The notes below the pieces were generated by a model. The model searched no databases and was not told where the DNA came from. It saw nothing but the letters and a program-made list of their open reading frames with translations. Shown piece after piece: positions 1-6,409 of a stretch of 14,954 nucleotides of DNA. Both the position numbers and the translations under genes were made by a program. The DNA is taken from NCBI GenBank assembly GCA_016871135.1, contig VFZQ01000040.1:1-14954 (forward strand), given 5' to 3'. The stretch is from Acidobacteriota bacterium (GTDB lineage: Bacteria; Acidobacteriota; Terriglobia; Bryobacterales; Bryobacteraceae). Within the stretch, counting starts at the first letter, position 1; every line of letters begins with the position of its first letter.

Positions 1-362
1 AGGTGTCGGCGAACTTCGACGGCCTGGGACGCAAAATACCGCCGTCGTCGCATCGCCGTTGAAAATCGCAGTATCCGCGACTCTCCGCGCCGGGCCATCT
101 GCGCGGAGAACTAGGCAGAATTAGGCAACTCGTCGATAACGCCGAGAGAACTGAAATGGGTACGTGTTGACGCTCTTCGGAGGGCATTCCGCTTTGTGGT
201 CTCGAATGCACCCGCATCGGCACGCCCGATCAAATTGGAGGCGGACAACCGAACCCTCAAAATGGGGCTCTCTGGTAAGGCTGCGGGGATGGGGGGACTT
301 CGGAAATGCAGCCCCTTCGTCGAGGCATGTGCGCTCCCAGAAAGGAGAACCACCCGAAAAGC
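1..362. other. Intergenic or decayed region, no confident gene
   Basis: No reading frame here shows a recognisable domain or convincing start. A short plus-strand frame open from base 3 to a TGA at 60-62 (ending NFDGLGRKIPPSSHRR) could be the last residues of a gene entering from the left, but 19 codons are too few to judge. A minus-strand frame of 80 codons (111-353) includes 'ADAGAFE', faintly like the D-x-GAFE ending of some beta-helix surface proteins; the rest is low-complexity and Arg/Ser-rich, so I do not call it a gene. A hairpin lies at 82-109. The region is AT-richer than its neighbours by eye, which fits non-coding or remnant DNA. Confidence 0.4.
82..109. repeat. 9-bp perfect inverted repeat (hairpin)
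   Basis: TCTCCGCGC (82-90) pairs perfectly with GCGCGGAGA (101-109) around a 10-base loop. It lies 19 bases after a possible plus-strand stop at 60-62, so it may be the 3' hairpin of a gene entering from the left. There is no T-run on either side, so it is not a classical intrinsic terminator. Confidence 0.4.
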
Positions 363-845
363 CTATAAGGCCAGCTTCGGCGCCATCATCCATTTGAGTA
401 TCGCCCGCGGCCGAGCGCCAAATTCGAAAACGTCGACGCGAACCAGTGCGCCCTTCTTGAAATCGACGGCGAGTTCCGGTGCGGAGAGTAGATAGGCCAT
501 CATGCCGCTCATGTGCGGTTCGTGGCCGACCAAAAGCAGGCTGGGCTCTCCGCGCAGAGCGCGGACTTCGGCCCAGGTTTCCGCTGGCGAGGCCATGGGC
601 ACAAGGGCGTTCGAGGGCACGAGTCTTTCTTCGTAGCCGAGCAGTTCAGCCGCCAGTTCCGCCGTTTGCCGTGCGCGAACGTACGGGCTGGTGACGATCA
701 GACTTGGCGCAACGCCCGCCGTTTTGGCGCGCTTCAAAATCTCGCGCAGACGCTTGGAACCCTCCGCGGTGAGTGCACGCTCCGCGTCGGCGGTCCCGGG
801 TTGGGCATCTTCGGCAATCCCATGCCGGAGGAGGAAAAGTTGCAT
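363..845 (-). CDS. sixA: Phosphohistidine phosphatase SixA (histidine phosphatase superfamily)
   Basis: A 160-residue single-domain protein of the usual SixA length. The N-terminus is MQLFLLRHG, with the RHG motif at 7-9 (His8 is the residue phosphorylated during catalysis). The second active-site His is in LLLVGHEPHM (His108), and the segment VTSPYVRARQTAE (51-63) carries the expected Ser-Pro and Arg. These are the branch-1 histidine phosphatase signatures; the short form without extra domains is typical of SixA, which in E. coli removes phosphate from phosphohistidine on phosphotransfer proteins. It is cytoplasmic, with no signal peptide. The start is the only sensible one, since the RHG motif is seven residues in. 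It is divergent from the O-antigen-ligase-type gene with 47 bases between. The physiological substrate cannot be read from the sequence. Confidence 0.88.
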   Translation of the reverse strand: MQLFLLRHGIAEDAQPGTADAERALTAEGSKRLREILKRAKTAGVAPSLIVTSPYVRARQTAELAAELLGYEERLVPSNALVPMASPAETWAEVRALRGEPSLLLVGHEPHMSGMMAYLLSAPELAVDFKKGALVRVDVFEFGARPRAILKWMMAPKLAL

Positions 846-857
846 GGGCTGTCGAAG

Positions 858-886
858 TTGTTCTTATTCTGCCATACTCTTTTAGT
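858..886 (+). promoter_or_regulatory. Possible promoter for the O-antigen-ligase-type gene
   Basis: TTGTTC (858-863) and TTTAGT (881-886) are separated by 17 bases; each matches the housekeeping consensus at four of six positions. The -10-like box ends 6 bases before the ATG at 893, so transcription would begin at or next to the start codon. It lies in the 47-base divergent gap with sixA. Consensus matching only. Confidence 0.3.
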
Positions 887-892
887 TTCGGG

Positions 893-2110
893 ATGCAAAA
901 TCTTCTACGCCGGGAGAACGCTCCGGCACTTGCGGCTGGCGGCGCTCTGGCGCTCAGCGTCGTTTCGATTGCGGGTTCGCAGATCCTGCTTGGGCTGTCG
1001 ATTGTACTGACGATTCGCCGGTGGCGGTCGGCGGCGTATCCACGTGGGGCTTATCTATTGGTACTGTTCGCGGCGCTCACCATAGCCGCTGTACTGGCCG
1101 CGCCATCGCCAGCGGCGGGATTTCCGCAAATCAAGAAGTTTTTTGTTTACCTGATTGTTCCGTGCATTGCGACTGCGTATTCCGGGCCCGAATTCGCGCG
1201 CAGCGTCTTCGCGGGAATCGGCGCGGGCGGCGGACTGTCGGCGGTTTGGGGCTTCATTCAGTACGCCCGCAAGTACTACGCGGCCGACACCGCGGGCGTG
1301 CCGTTCACGCAGTTCTATATCGACAACCGCATCACGGGATTCATGAGCCACTGGATGACCTTCGGCGGCACGATGATGTGCGTTTCGCTGCTGGCGTCTG
1401 CGTATGTCCTGTTCCACCGGCCGGTCCGCTGGCGCATCGCGGCGCTCGCGCTGCTCGCCGCCGTTGCGATCAATCTGGCGTGGACGCGCGGCATCCTGAT
1501 CGGCACACTCGCCGGCGGCTTGTATCTGATCTTCCGCTGGCGGCCGGCCTTCGTGCTGGCGACGCCGGTGCTGGCGATCGGGGCGTTCTTCGCGCTGCCC
1601 GAAGCCGAAAAGGCGCGGATCGTTTCGATCGTCCGTCCGCGCGGCGAACTCGATTCGAACTCGCATCGCGTGGCGCTGTTCTTCACCGGCATCGAGATGA
1701 TCAAGGGCAATCCGCTGCTCGGCGTTGGGCCGGAACATATTAAGTACGAGTTCGAACGTTACGCGCCGGAGAGCGTGCCGAGGCCGGTGCCGCGGCACTG
1801 GTACATCGGGCATTTGCACAATGTCTACGTGCAGTTCGCGGCCGATCGCGGCATTCCGGCGATGCTGGCGATCATCGGATTTCTGTTTTGGAATTTGCGG
1901 ACAATCGCCCAGGCGCGCGGCGATTCCGAGACGCGATGGATGCTGCACGGCGTCGCGGCGTTTCTGGCTGGCGTGCTGGTCGCTGGCGTGTTTGAGCACA
2001 ACCTCGCCGACAGCGAGATCCTGACCCTGACCCTTGGAATGCTGACGATCGGTGCGCGTCTTGCCTACGATTCGAGGACGACAACGGCCATCGCCAACTC
2101 AGACGTATGA
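893..2110 (+). CDS. O-antigen ligase / Wzy-type polysaccharide polymerase family membrane protein
   Basis: About 405 residues with roughly ten or more hydrophobic membrane segments. The Wzy_C/WaaL-type core is recognisable: WTRGILIGTLAGG in the middle, then NPLLGVGPEHI and GHLHNVYVQFAADRGIPAML, where the His-Asn of the large periplasmic loop is the family's most conserved feature. Members join or polymerise lipid-linked glycans in the inner membrane. I chose the ATG at 893 because upstream in-frame codons encode Arg-rich non-membrane sequence antisense to sixA, while MQNLLRRENAPAL runs straight into the first membrane helix. There is no Shine-Dalgarno; a -10-like box ends 6 bases before the ATG. 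No other glycan-assembly genes are nearby, so ligase versus polymerase is undecided. The 3' end overlaps acpS, on the other strand, by 46 bases. Confidence 0.82.
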   Translation: MQNLLRRENAPALAAGGALALSVVSIAGSQILLGLSIVLTIRRWRSAAYPRGAYLLVLFAALTIAAVLAAPSPAAGFPQIKKFFVYLIVPCIATAYSGPEFARSVFAGIGAGGGLSAVWGFIQYARKYYAADTAGVPFTQFYIDNRITGFMSHWMTFGGTMMCVSLLASAYVLFHRPVRWRIAALALLAAVAINLAWTRGILIGTLAGGLYLIFRWRPAFVLATPVLAIGAFFALPEAEKARIVSIVRPRGELDSNSHRVALFFTGIEMIKGNPLLGVGPEHIKYEFERYAPESVPRPVPRHWYIGHLHNVYVQFAADRGIPAMLAIIGFLFWNLRTIAQARGDSETRWMLHGVAAFLAGVLVAGVFEHNLADSEILTLTLGMLTIGARLAYDSRTTTAIANSDV

Positions 2111-2442
2111 GTGATCGTCAGATGAATTCGATTTACGCCCAAGGCGTCGGCGCGCTGTTTGGCGACACCCGATAGGTGGAGCGTCGGTTTGCCGGATTCT
2201 TCGCGGCCGACGGCCAGATCTTTCCAAGTGATGCCGCCGGCGAGTCCCGTGCCGAGCGCCTTCATCCCCGCTTCTTTCGCGGCGAAGCGCCCGGCGAGAC
2301 GCTCGTCGGCGTTTGCCTTCGACATGGAGTAGTCGATCTCGGCTTGCGTATAGACCCGATTTAGAAATCGCGCGCCGAAGCGTTCGCGCGAAGCCCGTAT
2401 GCGGGGAACTTCCGCCAAATCGCTGCCGAGGCCGAGGATCAT
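2065..2442 (-). CDS. acpS: Holo-[acyl-carrier-protein] synthase
   Basis: 125 residues, the normal AcpS length. AcpS moves 4'-phosphopantetheine from CoA to the serine of acyl carrier protein, activating it for fatty-acid synthesis. Visible motifs: GLGSDLAEVPRI at 4-15 (Asp8 is the Mg2+ ligand), GRFAAKEAGMKALGTG at 51-66 (Glu57 in the KEA motif is the second metal ligand), and the C-terminal LTITHTSELAMAVVVLE, matching the family's 'SISHT...A.A.VVLE' strand. The ATG at 2440-2442 places the first motif correctly. It is preceded by CATAAT and six bases, suggesting a leaderless transcript. The gene is divergent from cbiM. Its last 46 bases lie antisense to the end of the upstream ligase-type gene. 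Confidence 0.93.
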   Translation of the reverse strand: MILGLGSDLAEVPRIRASRERFGARFLNRVYTQAEIDYSMSKANADERLAGRFAAKEAGMKALGTGLAGGITWKDLAVGREESGKPTLHLSGVAKQRADALGVNRIHLTITHTSELAMAVVVLES

Positions 2443-2448
2443 TCCTCA

Positions 2449-2454
2449 ATTATG
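2449..2454 (-). promoter_or_regulatory. -10-like box of acpS
   Basis: On the minus strand this reads CATAAT (five of six to consensus), ending 6 bases before the acpS ATG. TGCACA stands 17 bases upstream as a partial -35. The spacing would put the transcript start at the start codon. The box also contains the plus-strand ATG at 2452, the alternative start for cbiM. Confidence 0.4.
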
Positions 2455-2459
2455 AGCGG

Positions 2460-2465
2460 TAGAAT
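2460..2465 (+). promoter_or_regulatory. -10-like box of the cbiM operon
   Basis: TAGAAT (five of six to consensus) ends 7 bases before the GTG at 2473, the spacing expected if transcription starts at that codon. No good -35 is seen. A downstream AGGA (2466-2469) is only three bases from the GTG, too close for a normal ribosome-binding site. Confidence 0.35.
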
Positions 2466-2472
2466 AGGATCT

Positions 2473-3369
2473 GTGCATATCGCCGACGGAATCTTGTCCG
2501 CGCCGGTCTGGGCTGCCCTCGACGCGGCCGCGATCCCTGCTATCGGTCTGGCCGCGCGGCGGACGCGCGTGGAGCACGCGCCGCTCCTTGGAGTCATGGG
2601 CGCGTTTGTATTCGCGGCGCAGCGGATGAACTTTCCGGCGGGGCTTGGTACGAGCGGACACTTGTTGGGCGGCGCCCTGTTGGCGATGACGCTCGGTCCC
2701 GGCGCGGCGACGATCGTTCTTACGGCGATTCTGGTCTTGCAGACTTTGGTGTTTCAGGACGGCGGGATTTTGGCCCTGGGCGCGAATGTGTTCAACATGG
2801 CGCTGATCGGCGTTTGGGCGGCGTGGATTCCGTACCGGTTTCTGGCGCAAGGCAAGTGGAAGAATTTCGGCTACTTCGCGGCGGCATTTTTATCGGTTCT
2901 CGCTTCGGCGGCGGCGGCGATGATTGAAGTGCGTGTTTCGGGCGTAGCGCTGAACGGCGCGGTTGTGTCGATTTCCGCGGCCGTGTTTGTCACGACGGCG
3001 ATCATCGAAGGGCTGATCACGGTTGCGGTCATGCAGACGATCGAAAAAATGAATCCCGGCTGGTTGCAAACTCCCGACACCCGGCCGAGCCGGGCGATGG
3101 GCCTGCTGGCGGGCGCCGCGGTTTTACTGATGGCCGTTGGAGTGTTGTTTATTTCCGGCGCGCCGGATGGGCTGGAATCGCTTGTCGCGCAACTCGGTTT
3201 GGAGTCGCGGGAGGTCGTCCATTTTCAGGCACCGATGGCCGAATACGAAGCGCGGATCGCGGGTGGCGATTGGAGCCGCAAGGCGCTGGCGGGATTGGCG
3301 GGGTTGGGAATGATCTACATCCTCTGCGCGGGCGTCGGCCGGTTATTGGTACGGCATAGGAGCGCATAA
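2473..3369 (+). CDS. cbiM: ECF-type nickel/cobalt transporter substrate-binding protein, CbiM with fused PDGLE (N) domain
   Basis: Membrane protein of 298 residues, the metal-specific S component of an energy-coupling-factor importer. From the GTG at 2473 it begins M-H-I-A-D-G-I-L-S, the canonical CbiM/NikM N-terminus; in this family the amino group of residue 1 and His2 bind the metal, so this start is preferred over the ATG at 2452, which adds seven residues and sits in the acpS promoter. The other conserved ligand region is MNFPAGLGTSGHLLGG (His63). The first ~200 residues form the multi-helix CbiM core. The C-terminal part has a membrane helix, then SGAPDGLES (PDGLE at 231-235) and another helix, the small N-type subunit fused on. 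Metal (Ni or Co) cannot be told from sequence. First gene of cbiM-cbiQ-cbiO. Confidence 0.88.
   Translation: MHIADGILSAPVWAALDAAAIPAIGLAARRTRVEHAPLLGVMGAFVFAAQRMNFPAGLGTSGHLLGGALLAMTLGPGAATIVLTAILVLQTLVFQDGGILALGANVFNMALIGVWAAWIPYRFLAQGKWKNFGYFAAAFLSVLASAAAAMIEVRVSGVALNGAVVSISAAVFVTTAIIEGLITVAVMQTIEKMNPGWLQTPDTRPSRAMGLLAGAAVLLMAVGVLFISGAPDGLESLVAQLGLESREVVHFQAPMAEYEARIAGGDWSRKALAGLAGLGMIYILCAGVGRLLVRHRSA
3358..3363 (+). promoter_or_regulatory. Ribosome-binding site deciding the cbiQ start
   Basis: AGGAGC lies inside the last codons of cbiM, 7 bases before the TTG at 3371. It is the reason to accept a TTG start there, together with the family-typical N-terminus. Confidence 0.55.
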
Positions 3370-3370
3370 G

Positions 3371-4045
3371 TTGGGGCCGCTGGCTCGGCGGGATGCGCGC
3401 GCGAAGTTAGCGGCGGCGCTCGTCTTTTTGGTCTGCGTTGGAACGACGCCGGCGGGTAACTATCAGCGGATGGCGGCACTGGCGGTGGTCGCGATCGTTT
3501 GGATCGCCATCGCGCGCGCGGGGTTGTTTCGATCGCTCTTCAAGGCTTCGGCTATCTTGCCCTTTCCCTTATCGTTTGGGCTGATCAGTTGGTGGGTAAG
3601 CGCCGACCCCACGCTTGCCGTGGCGCTTGTTGTGCGGAGTTATCTGTCGGCATTAGTGGTTGTGCTGCTGATGAGCACGACAACGCTGGCCGACATCTTC
3701 CGCGGCTTGCAGTCGTTCGGAGCGCCGGCGGTTCTTGTGTTGGTCTTGCAATCCCTGACCCGATACCTTCAGGTCGTTGTCGACCAGGGGCTGCGCATGC
3801 GCCGCGCGTCGATCAGCCGGTCCGGCAACGCGAGCCGGCGGCATTCGCTGTGGCAACGCGCCGGCGGGGCGCTGGCGGTGCTGTTCGGTAAGTCGTATGG
3901 CCGGGCCGAGAATGTTCACCGAGCCATGCTGGCGCGGGGCTTTCAGGGGACATTTATCGCGCTGCGTCCACATGCCTTGGAATGGCGGGATTTCGCGCTG
4001 ACGGCTGTCGCGGCGGCGATGAGCGTGGGGGCGGCGTGGCGATGA
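3371..4045 (+). CDS. cbiQ: ECF transporter transmembrane (T) component, CbiQ/EcfT
   Basis: 224 residues, typical for CbiQ. It couples ATP hydrolysis by the CbiO dimer to tilting of CbiM in the inner membrane. The N-terminus LARRDARAKLAAALVFL matches the family's 'D-x-R-x-K-L' opening before the first helix. Further helices cover about 35-50, 60-75 and 83-105. The stretch TTTLADIFRGLQSFGAP, then LVLQSLTRYLQVVVDQGLRMRRA, is the classic coupling region. The second coupling motif is intact as MLARGF (Ala-Arg-Gly 188-190), while the first is degenerate (RAS at 145-147 instead of ARG). The start is TTG, one base after the cbiM stop, with AGGAGC seven bases upstream. The 3' end overlaps cbiO by four bases (ATGA), so the two are translationally coupled. 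Confidence 0.88.
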   Translation: MGPLARRDARAKLAAALVFLVCVGTTPAGNYQRMAALAVVAIVWIAIARAGLFRSLFKASAILPFPLSFGLISWWVSADPTLAVALVVRSYLSALVVVLLMSTTTLADIFRGLQSFGAPAVLVLVLQSLTRYLQVVVDQGLRMRRASISRSGNASRRHSLWQRAGGALAVLFGKSYGRAENVHRAMLARGFQGTFIALRPHALEWRDFALTAVAAAMSVGAAWR

Positions 4046-4728
4046 TCATCGAGGTCAAGGGGCTGAGTTATCGGTACTCCGACGGCACGGATGCGCTGCG
4101 CGGCGTCGACTTTCGAATGGACGCGTCGGAGTCGGTCGCGTTATTCGGCTCGAATGGCTCCGGCAAGACCACGTTCCTGCTCCACTTAGCCGGATTGTTG
4201 GAGGGCGAGGGATCGGTGCGCATCGCCGGGGAGGCTTTCTCCCGATCGTCCGCGCCGGCGCTGCGAGAAAAAGTCGGGTATGTGTTTCAGGACTCCGACG
4301 ATCAACTGTTCATGCCGACTGTCTTGGAGGACGTGGCGTTTGGACCGCTCCATCGCGGAATGGAGGCGAGAGAGGCCGAGAACCGCGCTCTCGAATTGCT
4401 GCGTCAGTTGGGAATTTCGGAACTCGCCGGACGCGCGCCATACCATCTGAGCGCGGGCGAGAAGAAGCGGGCGGCGCTCGCGGGCGTGCTGGCCGTGCAA
4501 CCTGAAATTCTTATCTTCGACGAGCCGACCACGTTTTTGGATCCGCCGGGACAACGCGAGCTGGCGCACTTACTTCTTGCGCTGCCGCAGGCGAAGTTGA
4601 TCGCCACGCACGATGTCTGGTTTGCGCGTCAGGTGGCCAGCCGCGCGCTGTTTTTTGAGAAGGGCCGGATCGTCGCCGACGGCCCTATGGACGAAGTGGC
4701 CGCTCGGTTCGACTGGCGGCTGCACTAA
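4042..4728 (+). CDS. cbiO: ECF transporter ATP-binding protein, CbiO/EcfA
   Basis: 228-residue ABC ATPase, the energy source of the cbiMQO importer. All nucleotide-binding motifs are present: Walker A GSNGSGKTT (36-44), the Q-loop in YVFQDSDDQLFMPTV (Gln83; the DDQLF stretch is typical of CbiO/EcfA), signature LSAGEKKR (136-143), Walker B ILIFDEPT (156-163) and the switch His in IATHD (His190). I chose the ATG at 4042, overlapping the cbiQ stop as ATGA; the longer in-frame reading from 3982 only adds Gly/Arg-rich sequence from within cbiQ. A single ATPase gene implies a homodimer, as in CbiMNQO and NikMNQO systems. It is followed after 28 bases by the CorA-like gene. Confidence 0.93.
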   Translation: MIIEVKGLSYRYSDGTDALRGVDFRMDASESVALFGSNGSGKTTFLLHLAGLLEGEGSVRIAGEAFSRSSAPALREKVGYVFQDSDDQLFMPTVLEDVAFGPLHRGMEAREAENRALELLRQLGISELAGRAPYHLSAGEKKRAALAGVLAVQPEILIFDEPTTFLDPPGQRELAHLLLALPQAKLIATHDVWFARQVASRALFFEKGRIVADGPMDEVAARFDWRLH

Positions 4729-4739
4729 TTTCGGAACGG

Positions 4740-4745
4740 TATCAT
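4740..4745 (+). promoter_or_regulatory. -10-like box before the CorA-like gene
   Basis: TATCAT (five of six to consensus) lies in the 28-base gap after cbiO and ends 11 bases before the ATG at 4757. No -35 is evident. AAAGG (4749-4753) is only 3 bases from the ATG, too close for a good ribosome-binding site. The gene may be transcribed from here as well as by read-through. Confidence 0.3.
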
Positions 4746-4756
4746 ATCAAAGGCGC

Positions 4757-6406
4757 ATGCCGAATCCCGTCGTCCATCAGGAAACGTACTTCTTCTTCCC
4801 CTTCGTCATCGACAAGGAAGTTGTCGCCAGCGCGCATGGCGACTTCTGGCCGCCGCTGCGAAGTTGGATCGACGGGCTCGACGAATGGATACGCTCGGAG
4901 AATTGCGCCACCGCTTCGCCGATCCGCACGAAGCTCGGCGGCTGGCGGCGCGCCAGCTACGAACGGTTCGATCTCGAGTCGCCCGCCTACCAGGACATGG
5001 TCTTCTTCCATCCCTTCGTGCGGCGCGTTTTCTTCGACACCAAGACCGGCGATCAGGACACACTCATTCGCGTATATGAGATCACCGCGCCCGAAGGCGG
5101 CCCCGTCTTGTGGCACGCCGAAGACCTTCGCAAGCGCTCCTGCACCGTCGCGGTAAAGGACCTTCGGCTCTTCCTGTTCGCCAACGGCGTGGGCATTCTT
5201 TCGATCGGCGTCGAGCGTTCGGACTGCTCGGTTCGCGAAGCGCTATGGATGAACGAAATGATGCGCAAGGTCTACCCGACCAGCGGCCGCCAGCGCCGCG
5301 AAGGCCGCATCCCGTCCTACTCGCGGTTGGTGCACGAAGGCGACATCCTGGCCGAGGAGACCTTCGAATCGGGCTCGATCCTGCAGTTTCAACCACCGCT
5401 GTCGAAACTCGTGCAATCGCTGCTCTACTTCCTGAATTACGACGCCAACGAGTACGAGCAGATCTTCGACGAGCGCATGATTCCCTACACCTACGTCACG
5501 ATCGCGCGCGATTTCGGCGAAGGCGAGAAGATTCAAATGCTGTTGAGCCGGTTACTTTATGTCGACCGCGATGGCCAGGGATATCGCTACGATCCCGCGT
5601 TCACGCGCGAGCAGATGAAAGAGCATTGCTATACGCGCTGGGCGCACGAGGGCACCTACTACGGCTTCACGCGTTATTCAAACGTCACGCTCGCTTACGA
5701 GCAAGGCACGCGCGGGCTTCATCTCGCCTCCGAGGGCGACCTGATTCAGCGCATGTTCCAAGGCCGCTACTACCTGATGGCGATCGTCGCGCTCTTCTAC
5801 CGCGCTACGCTCCTCGACTTCGCCGAGAACGTCGCGCTTGTTTCGCGCCGGCTCTATCACGATCTCGAGCTCGGCACGCTGCAACATCAGAACATGGCGA
5901 TCACAACCGACCTTCGCAGCGACTTCCTCAACTTCTGCAACTACTGGCACTTTGACGAACTGGCCAACAAGGACGAGGAGATCGAGCACTTCATGATGCA
6001 GTGCAAGGCCTATCGTGTTGAAGAACTCCGCGCGCAAGTGGAGCAGGAGATAGACAAGATGAACGCCGCGATCAACGAGTACAACCAGTTCCGTTCGACC
6101 GAAGCCGTCAACCGGCTCGCGATGCTGTCGACCATCTTCGGCGCGGGCGCGGTGATCACCGGTTTCTTCGGCATGAACTTCGGCAGCGAGTTTGCACGTT
6201 ATCTGTTCCATCCCGACGGCGGCACGCACCATTTTCACGACGCCGCCGTGTGGATCGTGTCCATCATCTCGCTGACGATCGTCTTTCTCGGCGTGTGGCT
6301 CGTGGCGACCAATTGGAAAGACTACCGCGGCATTCTCCGCTTGCGCGGTTCGCGGCGCTACCGGCTTCACCGTTGGTTTAGCCTTCGCTCAGGCGGAAAT
6401 CATTGA
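4757..6406 (+). CDS. CorA-like divalent cation transporter with long N-terminal domain and His-rich loop
   Basis: 549 residues. The first ~430 form a large, probably cytoplasmic domain rich in aromatic and charged residues that I do not recognise. The C-terminal part resembles CorA: a charged, likely helical stretch (VEELRAQVEQEIDKMNAAINEYNQF, about 421-445), membrane helix one at ~453-472 ending in GFFGMNFG (Gly-Met-Asn 472-474, the CorA selectivity motif), a short loop, and helix two at ~496-518. The loop HPDGGTHHFHD (485-495) holds four histidines, unlike the usual acidic CorA loop. CorA proteins are typically 300-370 residues, so this is a long divergent member. The ATG at 4757 is preferred because the preceding in-frame codons overlap cbiO. 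Position right after cbiMQO suggests a role in Ni/Co or other divalent-metal handling; direction and ion are unknown. Confidence 0.72.
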   Translation: MPNPVVHQETYFFFPFVIDKEVVASAHGDFWPPLRSWIDGLDEWIRSENCATASPIRTKLGGWRRASYERFDLESPAYQDMVFFHPFVRRVFFDTKTGDQDTLIRVYEITAPEGGPVLWHAEDLRKRSCTVAVKDLRLFLFANGVGILSIGVERSDCSVREALWMNEMMRKVYPTSGRQRREGRIPSYSRLVHEGDILAEETFESGSILQFQPPLSKLVQSLLYFLNYDANEYEQIFDERMIPYTYVTIARDFGEGEKIQMLLSRLLYVDRDGQGYRYDPAFTREQMKEHCYTRWAHEGTYYGFTRYSNVTLAYEQGTRGLHLASEGDLIQRMFQGRYYLMAIVALFYRATLLDFAENVALVSRRLYHDLELGTLQHQNMAITTDLRSDFLNFCNYWHFDELANKDEEIEHFMMQCKAYRVEELRAQVEQEIDKMNAAINEYNQFRSTEAVNRLAMLSTIFGAGAVITGFFGMNFGSEFARYLFHPDGGTHHFHDAAVWIVSIISLTIVFLGVWLVATNWKDYRGILRLRGSRRYRLHRWFSLRSGGNH

Positions 6407-6409
6407 TCA
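6404..6409. other. Shared stop palindrome TGATCA
   Basis: TGATCA contains the TGA of the CorA-like gene (6404-6406) and, on the other strand, the TGA of the AsmA-like gene (6407-6409). The convergent genes are separated by zero bases, leaving no room for a separate terminator. Confidence 0.9.

Noticed and set aside
111..353. 80-codon minus-strand frame with an ADAGAFE motif
   Set aside because: A seven-residue resemblance is too little; no signal, no Shine-Dalgarno and an unnatural Arg/Ser-rich composition.
345..362. Intrinsic terminator after sixA (minus strand GCCT-TAT-AGGC-TTTT)
   Set aside because: The stem is only 4 bp with a 3-base loop and four T's, and it overlaps the stop codon; too weak to call.
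1055..1999. 314-codon minus-strand open frame opposite the ligase-type gene
   Set aside because: It is Arg/Gln/His-rich with no domain, lies wholly antisense to a clear membrane protein and mirrors its high-GC codon use.
2443..2472. Cobalamin or nickel riboswitch upstream of cbiM
   Set aside because: Only 30 bases separate the divergent genes, far less than a riboswitch needs, and no B12-box-like sequence is seen.
5678..6370. 230-codon minus-strand open frame opposite the CorA-like gene
   Set aside because: No recognisable motif; the plus-strand gene with GMN and two membrane helices explains the region.
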